A program made the position numbers and the translations under genes. A stretch of 25,219 nt of DNA. Source: Ustulina deusta. Its lineage: Eukaryota; Ascomycota; Sordariomycetes; Xylariales; Xylariaceae. The stretch covers positions 1 to 25,219 of the forward strand of contig JAJNNX010000111.1 of the NCBI GenBank assembly GCA_023159155.1, in the 5' to 3' direction. This document shows positions 9,490 to 20,400 of the stretch, piece after piece (position 1 is the first letter of the stretch; every line of letters starts with the position of its first letter). The notes under the pieces were generated by a model. It was not told the DNA's origin, did no database searches, and worked only from the letters and a program-made list of their open reading frames with translations.

Positions 9490-11163
9490 ACAAAAAATCA
9501 ATTAGATCTAATCGGAAATATTATTGCTAGATATTTTTATAACATTTTAACAAGTGCGCAAGTTATACCCGGGCTTGCTGCATGTTTTATATTGTTATAT
9601 ATGCAATGCACCCCTTTTTATATAATAACTATTTTGCTGCATTTTTTTTATTATTTGTTTTTTAATAGCTTATTTGGTTTTAAAATCTTATTTTTTTTAT
9701 ATAATAAGTGATTTTTTATTCTATACATGTTTTTTTTTGTATAGTAGCGTTAGCTAAACATTTTATTTGTTATATAAAGTTTAGCAATCTTTTTTTTTAA
9801 TAATATAACTTTATATATAAGTAGTATTATATTTTTTATAATATAATTAATAATATTTAAAATAATATTTAATAAGCTATTTTAATATTATATAACTTTA
9901 TTTTTAATATATTTAGTTTATAATTATATATTAGTTATATTATATAAAGTTTTTAATTACTAAAAAACTAAAAATTTATTAAATAATCCAAAAAGTATTT
10001 TAGTTAATAATTAGATTTTAAACTAAAAAAATATATGTTTTAGATTATATAGTATTAATTTAATGCTTTTAAAACTTTTTAAATATTAGATTTTATTATA
10101 AAAGCTTTATATGTTTTATAAAACATAATAAAAAAATCTTTTTTAATAATATAAATAATATATATTTATATTAAATTATTGATTTTTTTATATATAAATG
10201 TTTTAATAAGCTAAAACAATTAATATTAAAAAGTTAAAGTTAGTATAATAAATAAGCAAGTATATAAAAAATAATAATATTGTAGTTTTTATAATATAGT
10301 TTAAAATTAGTTAAATAATAGCTTTTATAACTATTAAAAATTAATAGGCAATAAATATTTTTTATATAACTAGTTATATATAAATTAAAATAATTAATCT
10401 AATCTAGATTTTATTTATTTATTGTTTAGTTATTTTTTATAACTACAATTTTTTAGTTATATAGTAGTTAGTTATTAATATACTAGAACAAAAAATAAGT
10501 TTTGTTTGCTAAAATAATATATAGCAAAACTATATAGCTATACAAACTAATACTTTAAATAATAGTTAATTATTTATAATTGCCTAGCTAAATAGCCTTT
10601 GGTTGTCTATGCCGGTTAAACGTTATTATAACTATTTCGGATAAAATTCGGCCTATTATAAAGCCTGTTTTATTAAAATTATAAATATCTTTTTTTAAAA
10701 TACTATATTTAGTTATTATGTTTTATATAAGCTTAAACTATTTATTATACGTAATAGGATTTTTATAAAAAACTTATTAGTAATTAATTCTTTAATTAAA
10801 ACATATTTTAAATATAAAATATTATTATATAAAGTTTAAAGCCTAGTTAATACTAACCTTAGGTATATTATATTTATATAACAGTTGATTAGCTATATTT
10901 TTAATATTACTTATTTAAAACAGAAAGAATTGTAAAACTAAATCTATAATATATTATATAATAATATTTTTTTTAAGTTTGGTTAATTTTTAATGTTATA
11001 TAATAGATATTTACTAGGTTTGTTTATTAGTGCACCGATTGCAAAGGGTTATATAAAAAACATTATAGATTTGTGCTATATAATTAATAATTAATTTTTT
11101 GTTATAATTAAAAGCTTCTAATATAAGCTATAAGTTTGCTTTGTTCTAAAAAAGTGCTATTAT
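9490..11163 (-). pseudogene. Fot1/Pot2-family transposase, RIP-inactivated (about 550 codons)
   Basis: A single minus-strand frame can be followed the whole length with stops read as mutated Gln/Trp codons and no frameshift needed. The order matches the family: a psq helix-turn-helix (about 11015-11110; YIAQIYNVFYITLCNRC), a second CENP-B-like HTH (about 10860-10995; IKNIANQLLYKYNIPKVSIN), then the DDE_1 endonuclease. YNFNKTGFIIG (10683-10651) corresponds to NFDETGF, LLIFNSYKSY (around 10333) to LILDGHxSH, and LFNINCF (around 10225) to PLDxGCF. The C-terminus reads KTCSKPGYNLRTC (about 9550-9590), a zinc knuckle with one Cys and one His changed to Tyr. The three catalytic Asp codons are all Asn, and many stops are present, so it cannot be active. 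The exact start and stop are uncertain. Confidence 0.9.
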
Positions 11164-11196
11164 TATTAGTTATAAAAATGGTAATTAAAAAGAGAG

Positions 11197-11258
11197 CGTA
11201 CGAAAGTACAAAAAAGTTGGTAATTGATTTATATTAGCAATTAGCTTGTGTCCTACGT
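11197..11258 (-). repeat. Terminal inverted repeat, right (62 bp)
   Basis: The reverse complement begins ACGTAGGACACAAGCTAATT. It keeps CpG at positions where the left arm has CpA or TpG, and lies just upstream of the transposase start, so promoter elements of the element would be here. Confidence 0.95.
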
Positions 11259-11260
11259 TA
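11259..11260. other. TA target-site duplication, right copy
   Basis: TA directly after the right inverted repeat. The host LTR resumes with TATATATAAAATTTATATTT, as in the uninterrupted copies. Confidence 0.9.
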
Positions 11261-11354
11261 TATATATAAAATTTATATTTATTTATTTTATAAATTCTAA
11301 TTTTTTTTTTTTTTTTTTTTTTTTTTTAGTTATATATTTTATAATATAAACTTA
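11261..11354 (+). repeat. 5' LTR, right part (copy 3), with a T27 tract
   Basis: It continues the LTR interrupted at 9401: TATATATAAAATTTATATTTATTT, TATAAATTCTAA, then 27 uninterrupted T (11301-11327) where the other two copies have a T tract broken by C. The end is placed at ATATAAACTTA (11354) by alignment with AATAAACTA in the other copies; the last 25 bp match only loosely. Confidence 0.7.
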
Positions 11355-13680
11355 ATTTTAATATAACTTTAATAAAATTTTTAATTTTTGTATTATTTAA
11401 AAACTAATAATTTATAAAAAACTTAATTTTAAATAATTTTATTTTATTTTTAGTTTTTAAATATAGCTAGCGTTTTATTATTAAATAAAAAAAAAAATTT
11501 TTTTATATTAAATTTTGTTATAAATATAAAAAAAATAAAAAATTAAAACTTAAAAAAATAAAATTTAAATTAAAGCTAAAATAATTTAAAATAAATAATA
11601 TATTTAAAAATATATTAAAAAATATTATAATAATATAAATTTATAATTTTATATTAATTTTAATAAAACTTTTTTAATAAATAAAAAAAATAAAATATTA
11701 ATTTTTTATTATGTTTATTTTAATATTTTTAAAAAATAACTATAATTTAATAATAAAAAATATATTTAAAAATATTAATTTTAAACTTTTTAGTTTTATT
11801 GTTTTATTTATTTTTTATTTCATTAGTTTATTTTTTAATATTTTAAATTTTAAACTAAAAATATATTAAAAAATTAATAAAAAAATGTTTTTATTTAATT
11901 AAAAAAATTTTTTAACAATATTATTAAAATAATTTAAGTTTTATTAATGGTTTATTATAATTTTAATTAAATAATTATTATTTATAAAATATTTGAAGTT
12001 TATATATATAAAACTAATAAAAATATTAATAAGTTTATTTTTATATTTAATAATTTAGCCTAAAATATTAATTTATTAAGTTATAATAAAAATAAAAATT
12101 ATAAAATTATTTTTATATAACTAAACTTAAAAAGAAATTTATATAAAATTTTTATAAGTTTAAATATTTTTCATAAATTATGTATTCATAAAATTATTAA
12201 ATTAATATATAATATTAAATCAATTTATAAAAATTATTAATAAATTAAACTTATAAATTTAATTAAATAAAAATCTAATTTAAATAATTAAACTTTTAAT
12301 AAATTTATTTATTAATTTTTAATAAACTTTAAAAGCTTTAAATTATTTATTTTAAAATAATTAAAATAAGCACTAATTATAAAAAAAAAGCTTATTAAAA
12401 TAATAAAATTGATTTTATTTATAATAAAAAATATATATTAATTAATTATTTTAATTAAAAATTTTAAATTTTAAATATTTAATTAGCAAAAAAAATCTAT
12501 AATAAAAATAGTTTTAATATTTTATTTAATTTACAAAATAAATAAAACTAATAAATGTTTTTTTATTAATTTTTTTATTTATTTTAATTAAAATATATAA
12601 CTAAAATAAAATAATTATTTTTATAATATTTATTTAATTATAAATTAATAATATTAAAGTAAAAACTTTAGTTTTATATAATATTAAAATTTATATAATA
12701 AATTAAATAATAATTAAAAATAAAAATAGTTTTTTAATTAAACTTTAAAAATTTTATAATTATTGAAATAAAATAATTAGTAAAGTTTATAAATATTTAA
12801 TATATATAATAAAAATTAATAATTAATAATTTAAAAACTAAATATTTTAAATTATTAATTTTAGTTATAATATTATTATTAGTATTAAATAATTAATAAA
12901 ATAAAATATTTTAATAAAAACTTAAAAATAATAATTAAATAAATTAAATAATTTATTTTTATTAGTTTAATTTTTACTAATAATTATAATTAAACTTTTT
13001 AATTATAAATAATAAAATATAAACCTAAAAATATAAAAAAATATTATTAAATATTAAAAAAAAATATTAAAAATAAAATAATTATTTTAAAAACAACTAA
13101 AACTAAAAAAACATAAAAAAAAAACATAAAATTTTTAAACTTGAAATAAAAAAAGTCTGTATAATAATTTCTAAAAAAAAAAAAAAACTAAGCTATTATT
13201 AAAAAAATTATATAAAACTTTTAAAATTATTTTTATTAAAATAAATAAAAACAACTAGTTAAAAAAACTTATTATAATTAAATTTATAATAATTAAGAAT
13301 AATTATATTAAATTATTTAAAATAAACTTAAATTAATTAAATAATATTATAAAAGATTTTTAATAAAAAACTAATTTTATTTTAAAAAAAGAAATTTAAA
13401 TTTTATTATTATAATAACTAAAATTTAATATAATACTAAAATTTAATAATAAAAAATATATTTTTAAACTTTATTAATATTAAATATTTATATAATTTAT
13501 TTTATTTAAAAAAAAGTTTATAAATAAGTTGCTAGTTATAAATTTTATTAAATAAAATATATATTTAAAAAATTAAATTATCTTAGTTTTAAATATTAAT
13601 AATATTATTTATTTTATAAAGTTAAATATTATTAATTATAAAATTAAACTATTTTTTTTTAAATTTATAAAAAAACATTT
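11355..13680 (+). other. Retroelement interior, 5' half (gag/protease region expected), unreadable
   Basis: This is extremely AT-rich, with G and C almost gone. In a Ty3/gypsy element the primer-binding site should start right after 11354 and gag and protease should follow. I could not identify any of them because RIP has erased the informative positions. No intact open frame exists. Confidence 0.5.
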
Positions 13681-14000
13681 TAATAAAAAGTTTGATTATT
13701 TAGTTTAAAAATAAAACTTATTTAATAATAACTTTTTATTAATATATAAATTTAAAAACTTTTAAATAAATTTATAAATATTTATATAAATAATATTTTA
13801 ATTGATTTTAAAACTAAAAAATAATATTAAATTTATTATAAAAAAAAAATCTATTATTTATATTAAACTAAATATTAAAAAAATATTAAAAAGTTTTATT
13901 TTAATATATTTATTATTAATTTTTTAGAAATAATTATAAAAACTAAAATAAAAATAAAAATTAATTTTAAAAATACTAAATTAATTTAGTTCTTTTTTAA
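13681..14000 (+). pseudogene. Ty3/gypsy reverse transcriptase relic
   Basis: At 13783-13803 the plus strand reads YINNILI, which equals the reverse transcriptase box YIDDILI after GAT to AAT changes (TpG to TpA). The frame continues as expected for Ty3/gypsy polymerases: about 35 codons later NIKKFYFN lines up with the family DIKKxxF region, then NFLEIII with the FLGxxI box, then KIKINFKNTKLIQF with the GIxxDPxKxxAI segment. These correspondences are by eye from known family motifs. Upstream, KLI...LLNKFINIYINN fits the region before the YxDD box but with a shortened spacer. The two catalytic Asp residues of the box are both Asn, and stops are frequent, so the enzyme is dead. Confidence 0.6.
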
Positions 14001-16204
14001 ATTTTATAATTATATTTATATATTTATTTATTATATTAATAAAATTATTATTTCTTCAAATTAATTATTAAAAAAAAATAAACTATTTATAATAGAACTA
14101 AAATAAAAATAGACTTCTAAATATATAAAACTACTAGTATATAAACTATTTATTTTAGTTTTTTTTAGGCCTAGCTAACTAATATAAATAAAAATAAATA
14201 TTTTATATAATATAATAAAAAAAGTTATTTAGTAATAATAATAAAATTTATTTTATAAATTTATAAAATATTTTTTTAAAATAATAATATTAATTAAATA
14301 AGTTTATTTAATTTAAAATTATAAATTTTTAGTAGTAGTATAAATATTAAAATATTATTATTTAAAGTTTTTTAGAACTAAATTTTTTATAATAACTAAT
14401 TATTAAATTTTATTAAATTTTTTAATTAAATAAATTTTATTAATATAATAAATATATTAAGCTAATTTTTTCTTAAACTTTAATATTATTTTTTAGTACT
14501 AATTAAAATGAAAAAAAAATAATTAATATTTATTAAAAAAATAGTAAAACTTTTTATAATTAAAACTAAAAAAACTAAAAAAAAAATAATAATATTATTT
14601 TTTTTTAATAAAATATTAACTTTTATATTAATTATAGATTTTTTATTTAATATTTTTTAAAAAGCTAATTTAATAAGTTTAATTAAACAAAAACACTAGT
14701 TATAAAATTTAAAAAATAAAAATAAAAAACTATATATATTTAAAATTATTTTAAATAAAACTATTTGTTTTTATATAGCTTTAATTTAAAAAGCATATAT
14801 ATTTTTAATTATTATATACTAAAATTAATATAAAATAATTAAAATATTAAAACAAAAATATTATTAGTTTTATTTAAAATATAATTATAAATAATATATA
14901 TATAATTATTATAATTATAAAAAAAATAAAATATTATAAAATAAAACTTTTAATATTATTTATTTATTATTTATATTAGCTATAATATAATAATATATAG
15001 TAATAATATATATTAATAAATAGTAAAAATATATTATTTAACTAATAAAGTTATAACTATATATAAATATTTATAAATAAGTTTAGCTATTTAATTATAA
15101 TTTTATTTAATAAAAAAACAAATATTATAAAATTATTAGCTATATAATATTATATAAACTTTTATAAATTTTTTAATATATTAAACATATAAATATTAAA
15201 TAATATAGAACTATTTATTTTTAAATTTATAGTAATAATTAATAGTTTTATAAGTATTAAACATTACTTTAGTAATATTTATTACTTTTAAACTTAAAAA
15301 ATAATAAAATTAACTAATTAAAAACTAAACTAATAATTTTATTTTTTTATTTTAAATTTTATATATAATGCTTTATAATATTTATTAATTAATATATTAC
15401 TATTAAAAATAGCAATAAAAATTAAAACATAAAACTTTTTAATCATAAATATTAATAAAATAGTCATAAATTTTAATATTAAACAATAAAAATTTAAATT
15501 AGTTTATTACACCTAAAATGTTTAAAAAATAATATATAATATAGCAACTTTTATATAAAAATAATATACACTATAAATTAACAAAAAAATACTGAATAAA
15601 TTTTAAAATAAAAATAAAAATTTTTTTTTAAAAAAAAATGTTTTATAGTATAAGTACTAACTACTAGATTAGATTTCTAATTAATTAAACTTTTTAAAAT
15701 TTCAAAAAAATAAAAATTTAGCTATATTTTTGATTTGTTTAACTTATATAAAATAAAAACCCTATTTTATGTTAACTAATTATAAAGAATAAGCAATAAC
15801 TTTTTATTTTAATAAATCTAATTATTATTTTTAATTAAAAATATTAACAGCAAAACAAAGTTTAAAATTAAATAAATTAAATAATTAAAAATATATAAAA
15901 AAAATAAAAAACTATAGTACTAAGTTGCTTAACAAAGCTATAATCTTAACAATACTTAATATATAGCCTAGAATTTTAAAAACACGCTAATTAAGCTTAA
16001 CTAATTCTATAAAACTTATAAAAAAACATTTAGATTTTTTATAAAATTATAAAAATAAATATATATAGTAGTAGCTAATAAATTTGCAAGCAATTATAAA
16101 AATAATAATAAAGTAATATAATATAAAAAAACTATATAAATTTAATATTATTAATAATTTTAAATTAAAACTATATTTAAACTTTTAGTTTTAAAAAAAA
16201 ATAG
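14001..16204 (+). other. Retroelement interior, 3' half (RNase H/integrase region expected) and 3' end
   Basis: Heavily degraded. RNase H and integrase should lie here in a Ty3/gypsy element, but I could not pin their motifs. From 15989 to 16204 it matches the left partial element (24-238) and ends in an A-rich run (AAAAAAAAATAG, 16193-16204) at the polypurine-tract position. Confidence 0.5.
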
Positions 16205-16403
16205 TATAATAGTTAGTATAGTTTTACCAAAACTTACAAAAACTCTAAACTTATATAGCAATAAAATAAAAAATCTATGTATAGACTAACTTATAATTTT
16301 ATAGCTATATATATAAAGTTTATATTTATTTCTTTTATAAACTCTGATTTTTTTTTTCTTTTTTTTTTAGCTTAGAGTTTTTGTTTATAGTATTAATAAA
16401 CTA
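16205..16403 (+). repeat. 3' LTR (copy 2)
   Basis: 199 bp, starting TATAATAGTTAGTATAG (TG to TA at base 2, a RIP-type change) and ending AATAAACTA. It contains TATATATAAAGTT near 16310, a C-interrupted T tract (16349-16368) and the shared 3' segment TTTGTTTATAGTATTAATAAACTA. This copy provides the empty site for the transposon that split the 5' LTR. Confidence 0.8.
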
Positions 16404-16849
16404 CTAAGCGTATTAATAAGCTAGACATAGATCTAATACTTATATTATAAAATTTATAAAAACTAAATATTTAAAACTTATAAGCAAATCTAGTATTTTT
16501 ATAAAATATACCCTAGTTAAGCGATAATGAGGAAAAAAAATCTTTATTTATCTAAATATTATATAGCTTAAAAAAAACCTTTAAAAATTATTATACTTTT
16601 TATATATATAAAATTAAGTAATTAATAAAATATATGCTTGTGTTTATATTAAAGTACACCTAATAAATCAATAGTATAATCACTTTTATTAATCTAGCTA
16701 AAAAACCTTTAGTAGTTTTATTTACTAAAATAATACACCTAAGCTATAAGCTAACTTATTTTTTAGATCCTTAGTTTAAAAACAAAAAAGTTCTTTAATA
16801 TATAATATAATAGTACTAACAAAAATTTATTATAAAATTATTATTTAGG
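16404..16849. other. Gene-free RIP-degraded DNA
   Basis: This is the right flank of the retroelement; CTAAG at 16404-16408 is where a target duplication would lie. No coding frame or RNA gene is supported. Confidence 0.5.
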
Positions 16850-16859
16850 CCTATTCCTA

Positions 16860-17117
16860 GCAAGGGCCCTTTTCGGCAAGGTAAACCAAAGGTATATATT
16901 CCTCTAGAGTACTAATAGAACCCTGCCATTAGGTTTAAAATTTGAATAAACACCCGGGCAAGCAATACAACCTTCTTTTTTCTATTGTAGGGTATTTCAT
17001 AACTCTCCCCGTAAACTCCTTATATACGAAATAAATATATAAATATAGATATTTTAAGCGGACATCTACCCGTGAGTTTAATACAAGCAAAAAAAAAATA
17101 AAGATAAACTTAACATA
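16860..17117 (-). pseudogene. Less-mutated island with an open minus-strand stretch, unknown
   Basis: The minus-strand frame 16938-17117 is open for 60 codons without an obvious start and includes VYKEFTGRVMKYPTIEKRRL and CLPGCLFKF. After two TAA codons it continues with WQGSISTLEEYIPLVYLAEK to about 16860. The opposite strand also gives a fairly open reading (LFLARALFGKVNQRYIFL), so strand is not certain. Intact CpA, CpG and a CCCGGG site mark the island as less affected by RIP than its surroundings. I recognise no family. It could be the end of an unrelated element or of a dead gene. Confidence 0.33.
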
Positions 17118-19100
17118 TTATACAAAGCATTTATATTATAATAAAGCGAGCTAACTTAATCTTTTACCCTTAATCCATTAAAAACTTTTGATCTAACTAG
17201 TATTGCTTGGGCAGATAAGCTAAAAGAGCCCAAAAAAATAAAGTCCTTTATATTAAACTAGTTAATAATTACTTAATTATTAGTAAAGATATTATAACTT
17301 TATAAATATATATATATATATTTTTCTTTTAGTTTTAAAAATAAAAAATAATAAAAAGAAATTTATTTTCTATATATATTAGCTTTAATAATCTTATTTT
17401 GTAGTATTAATCAAACTAAACTTATTATATTACTATAGCGATTCTTTAACTAGTTCTTAGTGATAAAGAAAAATATACTATTATTATCTTATATAATATA
17501 ATCTTAAGTATTAATATACTAAGTCTTTTAATCTATAATATTTATATAAGTATTTACCTACTTAATATATTTCCTTTGCTTTAATATTACACTAGCTATA
17601 TTACTTTTTATAATAAACCTAATAACTTTATTAATTAAATATTATAGCTATATACTCGAGCTTTTATATCGAAGTTTTTTAGTATTAATAATTAAGTATA
17701 CCTAGTAGCTTTAATATATTAAACGCTAAAAATAAAAATAGAACTAATTATTTTTAACTAACAACTGATTTTAAAAGGTTTTATACCTTTTTTTAATAGA
17801 ATTAGCACTATAATAATCTAAAATAATATAAAATAATATATTATTTATATATTTAACTTAGAACTTATATTATAGTTTAAAGTAAATATTTATATAACTT
17901 TAAAAAAATTAAATCAAATAATAACTTAAAAAATAATTATACTATATTTATATAATTTTAAGTTTTATTATTATTATAATTATAAAAACTAGTTTATTAT
18001 TATTTTTTTAATAACTATTTTTAAATAATAAGTTTATTACTTAATATTATATATAATATTATATTTATTAATTATATTATTTTAGCTTATATATAGAAAT
18101 ATTACTTACTAACTATTATTTTAATTTTAATTTTAATATTAATTATTGTTTTTAATATTTTTAATATTTTTTAATATAATCTTTCTTAGTATATTTATAA
18201 ATTATAATTTATAATAACTATAAATAAAATATAACATTATTTTAATATAAATATAATATATATTATATTTTTAATCTAAGCTATAATACTATTTATTATT
18301 AATATTTTAATATCATTACTTTTTATACTAGTTATTTAATATTTATAGATTAACTATAATAAGTTTATTTTAGTTTTTTTGATTTTTTTTCTAGGTATAT
18401 ATAATACTACTAAGTTTTTTTTCCCGTACTAAAACTTTTTAACTTTTTAAAAAAAAAACAAGCTTATAAAACTTTTATTATAATAATTAATATTATTTAT
18501 ATTATACTTGTTTTATATTTTTAAACTTTTAGCTTTTTAAAAAACTAAAATTCTAATATTACGTATAAAATAAACCTAAACATTTATTTTTATAACTTAA
18601 ATAATAATTTGTTAAAATATAAACTATTGTACTTTCGTTTTATATTAGTAGTTAATTAAGTATAACTTAAAAATAATAGTAGGAATTTTTAGCTGTTTTT
18701 AACTTTTATTTAAAAAAATTAGTTAAACTAAGCAAATAAATACTAAGCAGTTTAAAACAAATAATAGATTAAAAAACAAATATAATATATTACTTAAAAG
18801 AATTAAAGTAGTACTAGCCTAAGTTTATATATAAAAAAATAGTGTTTTAAAAAATTTAATAACTATTATTTAAAAGACTTTAAATATTATAAAAACTATA
18901 ATTCTTTTATAATATAAGCTTTATTTTAAAACTTATTTAAACTAATAAAGCAACTTAGTTATAATTTTATTTTTTAAAGATTTATTATAAAATACCTTAA
19001 GTATTCACTAAACTATATAGTTTATAGAGCTAGCTTATTTATAGTTACTTTTTTATTTTTTATTTATATCTATAGTTATTTATTAATCTATATTATTGTT
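17118..19100. other. Gene-free RIP-degraded DNA
   Basis: About 2 kb of TpA-rich sequence without a frame, repeat or RNA gene that I can support. Slightly less mutated patches occur at 17160-17235 and 17400-17470. Confidence 0.5.
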
Positions 19101-19119
19101 TAGCTTCTATTTGTGTAAT

Positions 19120-19212
19120 TACCTGCGAGAAAACTCTTTTTATAGCAAGGCTCCCGCCTCTAGGCTATGCGCTAGCCATTAGTTAGCTAGCTGAGCTACA
19201 TCCTTTCGGCCC
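19120..19212 (-). ncRNA. tRNA-like sequence (degenerate tRNA or tRNA-derived SINE head)
   Basis: On the minus strand GGATGTAGCTCAG is a good match to the tRNA 5' region and A box (TAGCTCAGxTGG). It is followed by an expanded D-loop, CTAGCGC closing the D arm, and ATAGC/GCTAT arms that could form an anticodon stem around a 17-nt loop with an inner AGGC/GCCT hairpin. A possible T-arm (GAGTTTTCTC) follows but is too short, and the acceptor ends do not pair. It is therefore not a functional tRNA. A tRNA-derived SINE or a RIP-damaged tRNA copy is the likeliest reading. Confidence 0.35.
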
Positions 19213-19391
19213 TAAATACGGAATATTTTAGAATAACTAGATATACCTTGAGTTATAAAAAGTAACTAAAAAAGGTAGAAAAAAATATAATATAATCGAA
19301 TAATAATTGTTTAAATAAATAGGCAGCTTAAGAACTTTCTACTGAGGGTGCTTTATTTATGGGATAGCTAGTACTTTAGCTTAACCTATTA

Positions 19392-19604
19392 ACCTAGGTT
19401 TTCTAAGATATATTTTATCTTGGGCATCCTTACGTTATATGTCCTCCCACTAGGGACATTAATACTAACCAATATTTTTATTTCCTTGTCCCACTTTATG
19501 TGTAATATATCCCCGGCCTTTGCGCGGACACATATCGATAACCTAGCAGGGTTTATCTTAAAATAGCTAAATATATCGCTTTTATATCTATTTTTTAAGA
19601 CTTC
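19392..19604 (-). pseudogene. 71-codon open segment of the above relic (C-terminal part?)
   Basis: The frame is bounded by TAA at 19605-19607 and TAA at 19389-19391 and has no ATG near its start. Amino acid use is varied and not AT-driven (SICVRAKAGDILHIKWDKEI). Past the TAA it can be followed further (QQVKLKYQLSHK with stops as Q), so the terminator is probably RIP-made. Family unknown. Confidence 0.45.
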
Positions 19605-20189
19605 TTAATTATTTTTTTATCTGTTTTATTTAAACGTTTGTTATTTCTAAGAGTTTTCTAAATAAATAGCAGAATTAAACCGTACTATTGCGCTATATTT
19701 ATAACATCTTTTTTTAAGTTTTAATTATTAAATATTATTTCTAGGCCGCTTTAGACTTTAAATAAGTTAAAGGAAGATTTTTTACGCTTAGTAAGAACTA
19801 TTTTTATGTTTTCTTTAGTATAAATCTTAGTATTATTTTTAAGTTTATGTAGTATACTTTCTTGTTTTAGGTTAATTAATTAAGTATAATTGCCGAGTTT
19901 CTTAATAAGTTTAAAAAATTTAACTGCTTTTTTATTTAAATTTTATGTAGGACTAGCAATTATTATATACTTGTACTAGGCTAATTTATAGGAATATCTA
20001 ACTATATATTTGTGTAGTAACGCCTCCTTTTAGTTGCTGCTTAAAGAAGTCTTGTATTAAATTGCCAAGATTGCTACAAATCTATGCTTCTAAGCGACAG
20101 GTTAGTTAAGCGATTATTGTTAGGCATAAGAATCCAAGATATTTTGGCCTATTGCATTAGCCTTGCTATTGTCAAAAAAGTCGCCTAGT

Positions 20190-20400
20190 AACTCAAGGAA
20201 CTCAAACCTATTAACTCTATTGGGCTCGCTAATTTCTATAGCCGGCTGGTTTAAACAATCCAATCCTTATTTATTAGTGATATTAACTTCGTTAGAAATA
20301 TTATAAAGTAATTCAAAAAATACAAGCCTATTAACTTTATTAGACTAGCTAATTATTATAAATAGTGTGTCTAGATATATAAACTATAGTTAAGTTTTGT
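20190..20400 (-). repeat. Tandem 120-bp (40-residue) coding repeat, two units
   Basis: 20193-20233 and 20313-20353 match at about three quarters of positions, 120 bp apart. In the same minus-strand frame they read ISEPNRVNRFEFLELL and IS(stop)SNKVNRLVFFELL, the stop fitting a mutated Gln. The upstream LD also repeats. The distance being a multiple of three and the conserved protein reading support a true protein repeat. Confidence 0.6.

Larger units (their letters stand above)
9402..11258 (-). mobile_element. Fot1/Pot2-type (pogo, Tc1/mariner superfamily) DNA transposon, full length, RIP-killed
   Basis: The element is 1857 bp with 62-bp terminal inverted repeats at 9402-9463 and 11197-11258 and a duplicated TA target. 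Size, TA preference, repeat length and the transposase type all fit the fungal Fot1/Pot2 group, in which one transposase cuts the element out and inserts it at TA. It sits inside an LTR, and the empty-site sequence is available from the other LTR copies. Its transposase relic fills the minus strand. The element must be younger than the LTR retrotransposon it interrupts. It looks somewhat less depleted of G+C than the retroelement interior, which fits later arrival or fewer RIP rounds (inference). Confidence 0.93.
9299..16403 (+). mobile_element. Ty3/gypsy-type LTR retrotransposon, RIP-killed, carrying a nested DNA transposon
   Basis: Two LTRs in the same orientation bracket this block: 9299-11354 (interrupted) and 16205-16403. 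Removing the inserted 1857-bp transposon and one copy of its TA target site leaves a 5' LTR of about 197 bp against a 3' LTR of 199 bp, and a whole element of about 5.25 kb, normal for fungal Ty3/gypsy elements. The interior (11355-16204) is the most AT-rich part of the window and still shows a plus-strand reverse transcriptase motif at 13783-13803. The superfamily call rests on that motif and its downstream context; gag, protease and integrase could not be located. No matching 5-bp target duplication is seen (AATAT before, CTAAG after), so a recombined element is possible. Confidence 0.65.
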
